This document shows positions 46,771-58,817 of a DNA stretch of 64,000 nucleotides, piece by piece; the stretch's first letter is position 1, and every line of letters begins with the position of its first letter. The notes beneath the pieces were generated by a model that made no database searches, was not told the DNA's origin, and was given only the letters and a program-made list of their open reading frames with translations. The stretch covers positions 9,933,614-9,997,613 of the forward strand of contig JAJEKV010000034.1 of NCBI GenBank assembly GCA_021234155.1, read 5' to 3'. The position numbers and the translations under genes were made by a program. The DNA is from Isoetes taiwanensis. Taxonomy: Eukaryota > Streptophyta > Lycopodiopsida > Isoetales > Isoetaceae.

Positions 46771-47534
46771 TCAACCATATCCTATGTCCTTTGAGATGAG
46801 CCCTATCTTTTGCATGACCCGTTCTCGAGCCTCAATGTTTGTAAATCGACCAAAATTGGCGGTGTTTCCCCTACGTCTTGCGCCCAAGTCTTCGCGGGAC
46901 TTCATATTCGGATCAGCCGGATGCATAGTTGAGGTAAAGAAGTCACTAAGCGTGTCTAGTGTGTTCTCTACTTCTTGCTCATTGGTCCCGAAATTATAAT
47001 ATTCATAGCCCGGATGCTCTGTCTTCTTGTTCAAAGATGTCTTTGGTCAAGCATCGATGAGACTTGGTGTTCAATTTTGTATGTAATCTTGTGCGCAATT
47101 TGTTCATGTTGAAAAGAAGAGGGTCGATCATAGCCCTCATCATTTGGCTGAAATTCCTCAATCAGGTCTCTGATGTTTTTCTGGCCTTCTTTGTTCTCAA
47201 GTATCAATTGCTTGAGTTCACGGAATTGCATGAGGCATGATTCCTTAAGCTCCTGATGGGCTTGCAACATCAAATCACCTGTTCTTTTAAGGTCACCGAA
47301 GGTAGCTAACATGCATGTTTTCAGATCCTTGTTCTCTTCCTGCAAATTTTTGATAGTTTGATTCGACATTTTCACTTCATCTCTAAGGTCTTTTATCATC
47401 TGCAGGAGGTCAGCGATGGATTCTTCCTCTGGATCTCCCTTGCTGGGAGATCCCCCCTTCCGTTTGCCCATCTCGGGCACTCCCACGGACGGGAGCCCAA
47501 GCGGTTTAGAAGCGGCTAGACCTAATGCTATCAT
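46771..47534 (-). pseudogene. LINE ORF1 (coiled coil protein)
   Basis: 47,534-47,031 encodes 167 residues: a short basic start (GKRKGGSPSKGDPEEES) and a long coiled coil (IKDLRDEVKMSNQTIKNLQE and following). The frame then shifts by one near 47,034 and continues with DTLSDFFTSTMHPADPNMKS and RRRGNTANFGRFTNIEARE to 46,771, the N-terminal edge of the RNA-binding part. The C-terminal half is missing or further shifted before ORF2 begins. Confidence 0.8.
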
Positions 47535-47540
47535 TTATCT

Positions 47541-49290
47541 TTGTAGCATAAAGCTAGTGACTACGCGAAGAAATCTAGCCCTGGCGTTATGTTCAAGAAG
47601 AAGATAAAACAAGAGGATAAAGGAAACTTGAAGAACCAACAACCGATCTATCTTGATTTTAAGGAGGTTAATATTCTCATTTTTTAGGGAAATTTTAAAT
47701 AATGCCCTTGTAATGTCAAAATGAACATGAATTTAGATGAATATGCTGCTGGCAATATGATATATATGATAGCAGGCTACCTACCATCACGTTTATGTCA
47801 AATGTCTCAGGCTCATCACTAGATTCTCCATTGTTTCTATTGTCATGTTGTTTCCATTGTCCTGCTGCAGCAATGCCTATCCCATGAACATTTATGGGTG
47901 TCTTCTAGACTGCATGGTAGTGCATCAGTGTCCACATAGGTCCTTTTCAAAATCAGCTCCAAGCACCTTCTAATAAGCATAGTGCGTGTGCTTACATGGC
48001 TAGAATATGTTTTGCCTGATGCAAAATGCAGAAAGTCTGGACAAGAAAATCCAGGTTTTGCCTTAACTGATATTGCCAATGTGTTAATGTGATATTGCAA
48101 CTTCAATATAGAGAACTGAACCGTTGCACCGCAGATAAGTCTAACTGATTCCCAATAACATTGTTTAGCTTATGCTAATATCCAAATACCATCTCGATTC
48201 AATGTCTCCAGCTTCAGCAAACAGTGTTATTACACCAGTCTTATTCAATGTCTCTAGTAGTCAGTCCAAGTTTTAGATATCATCATCAGAGTGCAGCTCC
48301 ACGTTGATCGCCACATTTGAACCATCCCAAAGCGCGGCGCTCAATTTCTTAAGGTTAGACAATGATGGTAATCTCGTATCTCACACTAGCTGGTATTTGG
48401 ACAACTATACAATACTTCAAAAATCCATGCCAGCTTCCGTTTGCATGTGATCCATATGGGTTATGTAGTGGAAATGGACAGTGCAGTGCCTCATAGCTGA
48501 GAATGGCACTGCCAAGAATGCCAGCCTCACATCTACAAAAAATAAGTGCAACCCCCTTGCTGTGACAGATGAAACATATTGCAACCAAAATACAGCTAGA
48601 AATAACCTGTGCTCCATGCCTATTTTCCCTTTTCTTCTTTTGGGGGGCTGTTCTTTCTTAGCTTTTTTGGCCAATTTCTAATTGCCCCCAGCGGACACTT
48701 TTGACTTCCTTTTCCCATTACTGTTTATGGTGGTTCATAGATACACAAATTAGTACTGGTCTGAGAAGTCCATGAGCTGTCAAAGTGGTTGGGTACTTGA
48801 ATAGACTTTGGTATCTTCCTCCTATTTCATAGTATACTGGACACAAATCAAGAGACATTTCTGGTCTAGGAGGTTCATGTGGGTAAAACGACAATGGTAT
48901 CTTCTTTCGATTTTTTGATTTTAGCTTTTAATAGATTCTTTATTTGCATGCCCTGCCCCTGTCGACACGGAACTGCCCCAATACAGTCCTGAGGCTATGT
49001 GACAAGTGGGTATCTAAGTATCTAGGATGTCAATTATTCAAGAGATTGCCCTTGTAGACTTGTCTTTTTGTGGATAATTCTTTCAAAGAGCTCCACCTGG
49101 CTGTCACATGCGTGTTCTAAATCATGATGAATACTCATGTTTACCTCATGAGGATTCAATCACGCGTTTGGAAGAAAGAAAAAAGGAAAGATCTTATTAA
49201 GGTATACAGGCCAGGATCTACGAGACTAAATAATATGCCAGGATCTATGAGACTAAATAATATGTTCTTCCTATGGAAAAATTTCGTATG
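47541..49290. other. No supported gene
   Basis: Intergenic; no domain recognised on either strand. Confidence 0.35.
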
Positions 49291-49309
49291 GAGCTATCTG
49301 AGTATGCAT

Positions 49310-49830
49310 GGGACCGGCATGGGACTAAGAATGCAGGGGCTTGCCTTGATAACTGTCCTAGCTGCAAAGCTTACTCCTATTCTTCAAGAAGGGATGCTTC
49401 ATTCTGAATGATACTATAGTAGCTAGCTTTGTAACAGACAATGAAACAGAGATTTTTCTTATATTTAGAAATACTAATCCAGCATCAGGTGCCCTACCAT
49501 CAAACACAAAGACAACGAATGCTGCAGTTATAGGGCTGATAGTAGTTGCTTTTGTGAGATTAACAAATCCTTAGCTGGCATTGAAGGGCTGCCTCCAAGG
49601 TTTACATGTCAAGAAATGGAAGCTGCAACAAGGGGCTATATCAAGAAGCTTGGAGTGGGATCAAGAAGCTTTTGCATAGAAAATAATGAGCAAATGTTGG
49701 TGTATGATTTTATGTCAAATGGATCACTCGATCATTGGTTGTTTGGAAATGAGGGAAGACCTTGACCTGGAAAGATAGGATGGAGATAGCGATAGGCACA
49801 GCTAGAGGGTTGCTATTCTATCTGTTTCAA
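49310..49830 (+). pseudogene. G-type lectin S-receptor-like kinase fragment
   Basis: Pieces of an SD2-5-type receptor kinase in order: a cysteine-rich PAN-like piece (GACLDNCPSCKAYSYSS, about 49,335-49,385), a membrane segment (NAAVIGLIVVAFV, about 49,518-49,558), the juxtamembrane LPPRFTCQEMEAATRGY and KKLGVGS, then kinase subdomain V MLVYDFMSNGSLDHWLFG (about 49,695-49,750). After a frameshift it gives LTWKDRMEIAIGTARGLL and stops. No catalytic loop or activation segment, so it is a truncated pseudogene. Confidence 0.85.
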
Positions 49831-49834
49831 ATAT

Positions 49835-50480
49835 TCTTAATTGCTAGAGTGCAGATGGCATCTTTATAAAGGATATACCACTTTTTAGAAGATCAAATAC
49901 TTGGATAGCTATTTCCCAAAACACATGCATGGGTACACTAAAAGCTTCCAAGCCTGGAATCTGTTTCCCATTCAAGTTTTTATTATGAAGTTGTTTTAAC
50001 TACAATAGGTCAAACGAAAGGTATTCATGCTTCCAGTGCCTACAGTTATTTTCAGTGATTATTTTTCCATGAAAAGGGAAGAAGGCATATATCTAGATAA
50101 TTTGAACATCTTAAGATAGGTAGATTCTCCTGGGAATTTGTGAACAGTTGAGCTTGTGTACATAAACAGAATTGTAGAGACAGATATACCTTTTGGTTCT
50201 GCTAAAATCTGAAATCTGAAACCTTTTGCCTTTTAATTATGAAATCTGGGTTCTTTTGCTGATACCTTGTTGTCTCCATACATATCATCAAAATTGGTTT
50301 CAATGTGTTCCAGTAATGTTCTTGAGCAGCATTGAAATACTAATACCTCACATTTGCCAATAAAATGTACTTTCAACTAGGAGTTTGATTTCTATTCTAT
50401 CTTTTATGTTCTTTTGCATGGAAAATTAAATACAATTTTAGAATTGACAAAGTTCTTATTTTGTTTTTTTTACACAGGTT
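49835..50480. other. No supported gene
   Basis: AT-rich. A small exon-like stretch (SEDEECNEPTDK, about 50,480-50,518) lies between an acceptor (ACACAG) and a donor-like GTTCGT and may be a 5' exon of the transposase-like gene that follows. Confidence 0.35.
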
Positions 50481-50902
50481 AGCGAAGACGAAGAGTGCAA
50501 TGAGCCCACTGATAAAGGTTCGTCTCCTACTAAGGACGATTACTTGGAATAAGAATTATGCATGATAGAAATTGTTTCAAACTAAAACTATTGGACTTAT
50601 TTTGACAAATATGTTAAAAGTACTTCAAATGTAGAATGATCTTTCATTCGGACTTAAAGTAATGTTCTTTGGGTAAAAGCATGAAAGGGTGTACGTGAAG
50701 GACGAATTTGTGCTTTTTTGGGGTATATTTTAGATGTACATCAAGATACTATAGTTTGTCGTTTTGTGTCAGGTTTGCAATGATTGAAGATCATCCCTGA
50801 CAGTGCCCCCGAAATTCTTGGTTAACCACTGAACCACCGAACCAATTCGAATGGATCCGTCCACCCCTTTCCGAAATCCCCCCCTTTCACAGGACGAACA
50901 CC

Positions 50903-53870
50903 GAACGAATTCCAGAAGCAAACAGATGCCAATTGAATCTACAAGAAATACAAATCAATTTCAATCTATTCATAGAGGGTGAGAATTCCAATGGAAGTGA
51001 TGGTTCTAAGCGCAAGTATGCCGACATTGGCCAGTATTATGCCACAAAACAAATAAAGCAGCGTGTTGACAGGTCGGTGGATTGCATCCTCAGTTGCTGG
51101 CAAACGCTTCGTCCAGATCAAAGATTAGTTTTTTGTGCTCGTTTGTTGCAAGATGACAGGCTTTTTTCTTTTTTCGAACCTGTAATTGGAAATCATTCCG
51201 AAGTTATTGTTATGAAATCAATGATCAGAAACTTGAAAGATGGGCTTCAAGAAGTAAAGTCTGCTAATAGCAAAGATAAATTGGCTGCAAAACATTCACT
51301 GTTATCAATGATTGTTGGAAAAAAAGGAGATATAAACAAGAATGTTTCTTCAAAATTGCTAAAGATACAGCCAAGAAATTTATCCAAAGCTGCAGCAAGA
51401 AGGAAGATAATGTCATTAAGTGGAGCAAATGTATGGGCTTTGGCAGGAAGGATGCCAAGATCAAATAGAATCGATGATTCAATCAAATGTCAGGTTCGTG
51501 AATTTTGGATTGATAATACCAAAGTTTCACCAAAGGTTAGAGATGTCATGAAGAGGAGAACACAAGCAATACAATACCTTGATATCTCACAGGTTTGCTC
51601 TTGTAATTGAATCAATTCAGTTTTGGAGATTATGTTTTCTTCCAAAATTCTTTCATGACTTTCTTCTGTACATTCTAGTTCTGTTCCGAGTGACCTGTTA
51701 ATGAATACACATGGTTTTCATGAAATGTATTGCATTTTACATTGTTTACATTTTTACATTGTTTACATAGTAGCAGAAATCTTGCAGTGATGTGCTATTA
51801 GGTACTTTTTAGATGTACATCCATTAACACTTACATGTCCATGCAGCTGCATTTACATGTACTTGAATATCAAAATTACATCATTTTACATTTTAGTGTA
51901 CTTTTCGTGTAATGAAGCCAAACAAATCATACATATGTACATTAGTTGTACTAATATTGTAACATTAATGTGATGTACTAATATTGGAACATTAATTAGA
52001 TGTACATTAGATGTACATTAGATGTACATTGGATGTACAGTAACAGATCAGTGAAATTGTTGGCTGTACATTAGATGTACTGATGTACATTAGATGTACA
52101 TTAGATGTACAGTAACAGATTAGTGGAACTGTTGGATGGACATTTTATGTACATAGAACATACATTAAATGTACAATAGTATAGTTCAATACTCTTTTGG
52201 CATCTGGTTGCCGACATTATTTTGCTAACATGATCTTCAATGCTTTTGTTATTGCAGTCTGAGCTTTATCAACAGTTTGTATATCAGAATCCTGATACCA
52301 AAATTCACCTTCGACAGTTCGAGTATCTGAAACCTGATTGCATAAGGAAATTGAAGGAGATAAACACATGTTGTTGTGTCAAACATGAGCAAGCAGATCT
52401 GTACAGAAAGGCCTTCAATGATATGAGGAGATCCCTACATGTTAATTGCACTTGCTGCTGCGGTTAATGCGGCATCCCAAACAAAACAATGGAGTATGTC
52501 AAGCAAACAAGAAGACTTTTGATAATGTTAGTATCTTGTGGAGGTCAACAGTTTGCGAGAAATATGTGACGGATGAATGGCATAAACTAAAATGTATCAA
52601 AGGTGAATGTGATGAATGTGGAGTGAAAAAATTAGACATCTGTCCAAACGAGGAAGATGAAATTCAGAATGTGGACTGGCAAGTATATGCATATGTCAAT
52701 GACCCATCCAAAAAGGTACATCCGTAAAGCTTAGATTAGTTGATCGTAATGACAAAGCATCTGTTTTGTTTAAGAACATGAAAAATCAGCTTGCTAAGTT
52801 TCTGAGATCATAACTTTACAAAGACATCGGCTTGAGAGTAAACAGTTTAAAAGATGTGTTGAGAAACCCGGATAATAGTGTGTTGTTCGTTGTTGACTTT
52901 GCAGAGAACTACACATTGAAACCAGGGACGAAGTGCAATCCGAAAGCATTGGAATCCCGATCAAATTAGTATTTTGGTCCATATTTCAATGATGAAAATA
53001 GAAGGTAAGCTTAAAAAAACAAGTGCATTTCTATGTTTCGATGACAGGGAAGCATGACACTCATTTTGTGCAATATGGTTTTAAATTACATTTGGGGTGG
53101 CTTAAGAATAATGGAGGTGGACACATAAACCAGGATGGTTGTGCATCTCAATTCAAATCAAGATGGGCATGGTATGGAATCAGTAGATACCATGTTGAAA
53201 ATAAAATTCGAAAGTGATATGGAATTTCTTTGGATCCGCCATGGAAAAGGCACACATGATGGCGAGGCTGATATAGCAAAGTTGTGGCTTGAGAGCAGCA
53301 GAGAAAACAAAATGGCATGCCGGTGATAAAAAAGTCGCAAAGGCTTGTGCAGTTTAAGGGCCAAGGAATCGGATTGTGAAAGGGTGTTTTGGGAGGTTGG
53401 AAAAATAGATGTGAACAAAGGCAGCAAGCATTCAATTGCAAGACTTTACACGGTACTCAGCCAGATACATTTCGTGTCAACTATAAACCCGCCAGATCCA
53501 ACAAATTTGCTATGCAGACCACTCTCGTGCTTTTGTGATGCTTGCAAGAACTTCAATTGGTTGAATTGTGAGAACATTAAACATTGTGGAGAATGGTCTC
53601 TAAAAGCTTGGAGCCCACGTGATCATATTGCCTCTCGTGGTGAAGCTGAAAATGATGTGGATGTTTTGTATGCGTAAGACGAGGTGGTTTAGATGACACC
53701 GTAGGAGTTTCGGATGTATTTGTGTCTTTTGCAAAGACTGCACAATATGGAAGGTGTTTCATACTATGTTCTCATGTGCACCGGGGAAAAGCATGCATTG
53801 GAAGAAGATTCAATTGATGACTATGGAAATGAATACTCACCGGCACTAGTGTCATTGAGGGACAATATTA
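50903..53870 (+). pseudogene. DDE-like transposase of an unnamed family, decayed
   Basis: Exon A (to 51,592, donor AG|GTTTGC) encodes RKYADIGQYYATKQIKQRVD, VREFWIDNTKVSPKVRDVMK and the block YLDISQ. Exon B from 52,258 (acceptor TTGCAG) gives SELYQQFVYQNPDTKIHLRQ, FEYLKPDCIRKL and a cysteine cluster NTCCCVKHEQ. After frameshifts come CECGVKKLDICP-like cysteines (about 52,610), VLFVVDFAENYT (about 52,880-52,915), HINQDGCASQFKS (about 53,122-53,160) and RHGKGTHDGEAD (about 53,239-53,273), then CFCDACKNFNW. The order DFAEN, DGxxSQFKS, HGKGxxDG resembles proteins found in many copies in cnidarian and insect genomes, which look like a cut-and-paste transposase. The three acidic positions as a catalytic triad are inference. 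Several stops and shifts after exon B show decay. Confidence 0.6.
51930..52170. repeat. GTACAT-rich minisatellite in the transposase-like gene
   Basis: The unit ATTAGATGTAC and close variants recur about a dozen times, with a longer duplicated block (AGATGTACAGTAACAGAT.AGTG) at about 52,032 and 52,094. It lies in the intron between exons A and B. Scattered copies extend left to about 51,770. TGTACA is itself palindromic. Confidence 0.9.
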
Positions 53871-54174
53871 TGAACTAATCCCGGGCTACCACAATAAGTA
53901 TAAACCGCTTCCTACTAAGAATGTTTTGGTACCGCAGAATGCGTGATTGGGGTTCGAATCCCATTCAAAAAGTAAAACACAATTTGAAGGGGCAAGCCAC
54001 GATTTCGCTTGCGGATGAAGTCCATGAGACATTGTTATCACAACTTCCAAAGAATTGTAGATGACATGGACTAAGTCGATCTGTGTAGTACTTTCGAAAT
54101 ATTGTAATACTTTGTTCATATAAAAGATAAGAACTGAATAAATTTTCATTGTACATGACATGGACTACTTGAAT

Positions 54175-54245
54175 GCATTAGGTACATCAATGTACATAAG
54201 ATGTACAACACATGCACATCTTATGTACATCCGTTGTACATTCCG
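54175..54245. repeat. Inverted GTACAT repeat downstream of the transposase-like gene
   Basis: ATGTACATAAGATGT (about 54,192) faces ACATCTTATGTACAT (about 54,217) across a short spacer, forming a perfect stem. It uses the same motif as the intron minisatellite and may belong to the element's end region. Confidence 0.75.
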
Positions 54246-54249
54246 TAAA

Positions 54250-56640
54250 TATTATAAAAATTTGTTAAGTGTAAGTTGATTAGAATTGAACATAAGAAAG
54301 TTGAATTGCATAAACATTAAAAATAGTTTAGGTCATGGCAAAGATAAGAAATGGATGGTTTTCATGTACAAATGGTTGATATATTTATATTGTGGACATA
54401 AATACAACACACTGAAAATGAGCATGGCTCATAATTCATGGCCTAGCTTCAAAATGTCGGGAGGAGCCCTGTATCTTATGACTATTGCATCATGTCTTCT
54501 AGCCCGCCAAGAGGCTGAAGAGATATCCTCTAAAGCAGTAGTCCATGCGGTTTCTATAGCACGTGCCACTGGCAAACCTTTCTATCCTACATGGCCTGCA
54601 TCTTCCAGGACACGTGCCTTCCCCCAAGGGTTGTGCAATAAGTGATTTGCTGCCAATATACATTTCATGGTTGCTCGTTCCTCATAATTTTCAATATGGC
54701 CAACCTTTTCCCAAAGTCCAGGAACAGCAGTATAGAGGCGATAATCGGTCCCCAACCCTATGTGGTTTGTATTACCTCTGGGTGCAGCAGAACTCTATCT
54801 CTTAGTTTCTTAATAGTCTTTTGTGTTTCAGTCCATTTATCTACAAAGCAAATGAAGATCACTTAATTATGTATACACACTTATAATTGTACCAATAAGA
54901 AAGACAGTAAAAACAGAGTACTCAAGTGCAATGAACAAAAACTTTAATACATATATTCATAACATTTGAATTTGTACATCAGTCAAAATCTGTACCAACA
55001 ATGGGCGGTCGAGAGGCCAATAACATGATGGCAGTTTCTCCATTCCTTGTTCAGATATTGACTAAATTTAGGCAAATAGAGCACCCAAGTTGCTGCCATA
55101 GTTTGCCAAAGAAAATCTGCTCCACCGCCTCGATATGCTATCTGGCCGCATTAGTCATTAGATGCTCTTTCACATAAACTATACCATCTTCAGCCATTTT
55201 GAATCCATTAAGCCATGGAATGAGCTCCATGACAAGCAATGTCATGCCCGCCTAAATCGGTGTCCAAGAGAAAGGACATATGTAGCTTCCTACAGGATTC
55301 AAAGTGGATTTGTATCTTTCGTCGTCGATCGTAACTGTATGTCCATAGTACTCGGGTACTCTTTCCATACCACGTTTAATGGTTTCACAAACAACCCTTT
55401 TGAGGTTCAAGAGGGTGTTTTGTGTGGCGAGAGTCCAACACTTTCCCGGCCGTAAACAAACTTGACTTTATGGAAAAAGCATCACAAATATGATCCACAA
55501 TTGGGTGAAGATTTTTAGAAGTGAGTGAAGACCAGATGGCAACATCAAACCCTTCTCTTACTTAATGCTAACAAAGTGATGCTAACCCCGGCTCGCAAAG
55601 AAAAAAAATATGTTTCCTATATTAAATTGAAGCTCATCTTTTCTCGATCCGTTGGTATCTTGAGTTAATATTTTCATTCTTGTGCACACTCTTGCCCAAC
55701 ACGTAATTTAAGTCAAAGATAATGAGCTTTCTCCCTAATTAGATGATTCACCGTCGGCAAGAAGAAAACACTTGAGATTCACAATTTATAATTACATTTT
55801 TGGATTACACAATTGAGAAAACACATTGATAATTACACAATTGTTATTTGCACGGGGTGTAAGTGAGACAAATAAATTAATTTTTTCATTACTTATTGAG
55901 TACAAAGAAGCTCGGAGCATGGCTCATACAAAACTGTAATTTACAAACAAGTCAAAGAGACTATCTACCCTGTGTAGGAACAACTGCTTATATATTCATC
56001 TCGCCTTCTACAATTAATGCCTCCATTAGATGATCCCTCCGTGACTTGGCATAGGCATTAGTGAACCAACTGGGTGTCATCTGCATGGTGCACAAGTATT
56101 AGAGGACTATACCAATAAATAACTAATAGGAAAATAACATGTTCTACTTACAAAAATGGAGCTTGGCTGTGCATCAACCACGACATCTATGAATTTGTGC
56201 ATGTAAGCCACAATGTACATGCAAGGGTTGTTTGGTACTAGTTTTCGCATTTTAGGACAGAACACAGGAGCATCAAAGTTCTTCCTACCATGGCTTAAGC
56301 TGTTGGATCCGAGCATCATATTATTGATCACAAGCTTATGAAACCCGCAAAATTGCAATGTGAGAATAAATCAAGCATAAGAAATTGCAATATGAGAATA
56401 ATCAAATCATAAAAAACAAAACAGAAACTCATACTTACTTCTGGACCACTTTAGCATCGGGTACATAGCCTTTGACAGGAGAGAGGATCTGTATACTTAG
56501 GCTAGTTATAAATGGAAAAGAGCTTTTCACTGGACCAGCAAGCACAAGTATTGCCAATGCCACATTTGGGCCTTGCAGAATTGGAACAAATATGTATTGG
56601 CATCTTGCAATCAAAATGCCATCCAGCCCTTCCTTTATGT
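54250..56640. other. No gene I can identify
   Basis: Several minus-strand open stretches (56,788-56,435 and 56,358-56,107) have plausible composition, but I recognise no domain in them. The rest is AT-rich. An unknown transposon or a decayed host gene is possible. Confidence 0.3.
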
Positions 56641-56659
56641 TAGTGTTCTGTGCATCCCC

Positions 56660-58444
56660 GGCTGCAGGAATCAGCGGCAGATTGCATGGGTGTGCAGAAG
56701 GAAGGACAAATTTTAGTTTGCAAACTTGAAATGCAGAGATTGGAAAACCAGTATAAGGAAGGCAAAGCAAATGATCGGGACCTGGCATGGCAAATGATTC
56801 AGAAAATACAGGAGATGGATAACCTTCTTTATCAACTCATAAGAGTCAAAACAGGGCACTCAAAAGAAGATTGTCAGAGCACGAAAAACCAGATCTTCGG
56901 AGATCCATGACGAGATGCCGGGCGGCAAAAGGGCGGTGGAAGAACTCGAGGATCTCGGGTGGAAATCCAAAGCTTCTTTTCGACTGGTGAAAATCTGGGA
57001 GGAAGCAGATGACCATGTAATTGAAGATTTCCGAAAAGGATTCAAGAACAGGCTACCCTCTTTCGGCCCGGATACTCTTTTGAAGGAAGTTGAAATGGAC
57101 TATAAAACTTACCAACTCCCGCTCAAAGTTCCCACCAAATGCGAGATTGTCGTGAAGAATGGTTATTTCCATCCGATCGATTGCGCCAAATTGTGAATGC
57201 CAAAAGCGTACCCGGCATCAAGGAGCGAAACGGATAAAAACAAGACAAAGGTTTCCAATTCCAAGCAAACTTTGAAGTCTTGGTCCCAATCATGGGAAAA
57301 TACGACAAAACCAATGGTATCTCTTACAAGAATGCTTTTACTCAATTCTTTCAATTACATTAATGATGCTAATGACTTCTCTTTAAAAAGAAAATCTTAA
57401 AGGAAAAGAGGATATTCGGACTGGGTAAGATTGTGGATAATCTGACCAACACCGGATATATAAATCATGGAATTCTTATTCATTTCCCTCAAAACTGTCC
57501 TTCCATTAGCACTGTTAAATATTGGATTACCAAAACTCTGTTAGTTCCAATATTATCTATCCTTAAATTGGACAGTAAGACCTACCAGATCATCTGCAGA
57601 GAAGAAAAGAGTGTTTCCATAATTCTTACCAGGAAAATCACCCTTATCTCAGGTTCTCCAGTTTATATAATGAAATGGGACCCTCTTTTCATTCCAGGAG
57701 ATTTCTCCACGATAGCCACCACCACACGGATTTCTGTGCGAGATCTACCTATGGGTCTTTGGACCATCTCACCTTAGTGCTATAGCTAGCAGTCTGGGCG
57801 AAATCATTCATGTCTCCATACTCCAGACCAGTTTCCCCTCTGTCTGTATTCAAAAGAAAATTTATTCTAATTGGGAAGACTGCATCCTCTGCAAAATTCC
57901 TAAAAGGGGGCTCTTTGAGTTGAAAATCTCCTACTCCAAAACGCCTCTGGCTAAAAGTTCTCACCCTAGAGAGCATCATAAGGAGGACAAGATCCAGAAG
58001 CAGGAGGAGACAAATCATAAGCAGGAAGAAAATCAGACCAAACAAGTTTGGGTGCCCAAGGGTAAGAAAATGGAAGACAACTGTGATAGCAAAACTGTTT
58101 GTAACACCAGCACAAGGGATATTAAGGAAGACAAGACTGAGCATAATATCATGGATTCTCAAGATAGGTACATTCCAGACAAAGGTATTTTCTTCCAATT
58201 CCCCTCAAAAGTGGTGATTAGGGTTGACCCAATTAATATAACTATCTCGACTATGGATCTGGGTATCTCAACCCTAGATTTTGACAAGTTGTGCAAATAT
58301 GAGGAAACCAGGAAGGAAGACTCAGAGGAGGATGACTTTGAATTCCGAGTCAATAGTAAGACTTCCACCCTGGAGGACCTGACCTGGTCTACAATCAACA
58401 ACAGAAGGAAGAGAGGTAAGAAAAATTTCAAAGACTACTCTTGA
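56660..58444 (+). pseudogene. L1-type LINE ORF1 with DUF4283-like domain
   Basis: A plus-strand ORF1 in several frames. Coiled coil (QRLENQYKEGKANDRDLAWQ) gives way to KSWSQSWENTT, then the DUF4283-like region at 57,433-57,777 (GILIHFPQNCPSISTVKYW, PVYIMKWDPLF, ISVRDLPMGLWTI). After a shift comes ASSLGEIIHVSILQTSFPSV followed by WEDCILCKIPKRG, then the long charged C-terminus 57,920-58,444 (KIQKQEETNHKQEENQTKQV and on). The RDLPxGLW and IxHVSI blocks are the L1 ORF1 signature in plants. Stops near 56,908, 57,194, 57,400 and 57,775 show decay. Confidence 0.85.
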
Positions 58445-58484
58445 CCTCCAAGAAGATCACCAAGAAAGATCCTCCCCCCCTCCA

Positions 58485-58555
58485 ATGGATATAAGTCTTA
58501 AAGGCATAACTTGGAATATCCAAGGCATCAATTCAAATATCAAAAGAGGTAGATT
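58485..58555 (+). pseudogene. Start of L1 ORF2, cut by a CACTA terminus
   Basis: MDISLKGITWNIQGINSNIK is the N-terminus of an L1 AP endonuclease, 40 bp after ORF1. The homology stops exactly where a CACTACAAG motif begins at 58,556, so the rest of ORF2 was displaced by insertion. Confidence 0.85.
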
Positions 58556-58817
58556 CACTACAAGGGATAGTCGACGTCCAACGACGTCGCGACGTCGAAG
58601 AACGACGGGTCGTCGTCGAATATCGACGACATCGTCGTTCAACGACGACAACGTCGTTTCGACGTCGTTCAACGACGTTTCTCAGGGCTGACGTGTCGGA
58701 TTGGCCTGCGTGGCATGGTAATCACGCCAAAGGCGGTAAAGCGCGGCGTGTCGTACACGTGCACAAAACGTCGTTTAACGTCGTCTCGTGGATCTGACGT
58801 GGCACATCCGGCTGCGT
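58556..58817 (+). mobile_element. Left end of a second CACTA-type element
   Basis: CACTACAAGGGATAGTCGAC begins at 58,556 directly after L1 coding sequence. Behind it lie many palindromic CGACGTCG and ACGTCGTT units (58,570-58,680, again about 58,766-58,790), a layout like the subterminal repeats of CACTA elements. The other end is not in the window. Confidence 0.65.

Larger units (their letters stand above)
43345..47540 (-). mobile_element. Second LINE, nearly full length
   Basis: A minus-strand non-LTR element with ORF1 (47,534-46,771), ORF2 (46,503-43,428), about 60 bp of 3' UTR and a TAA/ATA-rich tail (43,345-43,368). It belongs to a different family from the 2.7-6.7 kb copy. Stops and frameshifts in both ORFs show it is inactive. 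Confidence 0.88.

Noticed and set aside
52240-52467. The Cys-rich ORF as a small independent zinc protein
   Set aside because: Splice signals and sequence blocks make it exon B of the larger transposase-like gene.
53940-53965. GGTTCGAATCCC as a tRNA or SINE B box
   Set aside because: It lies inside the transposase-like reading frame and has no tRNA fold around it.
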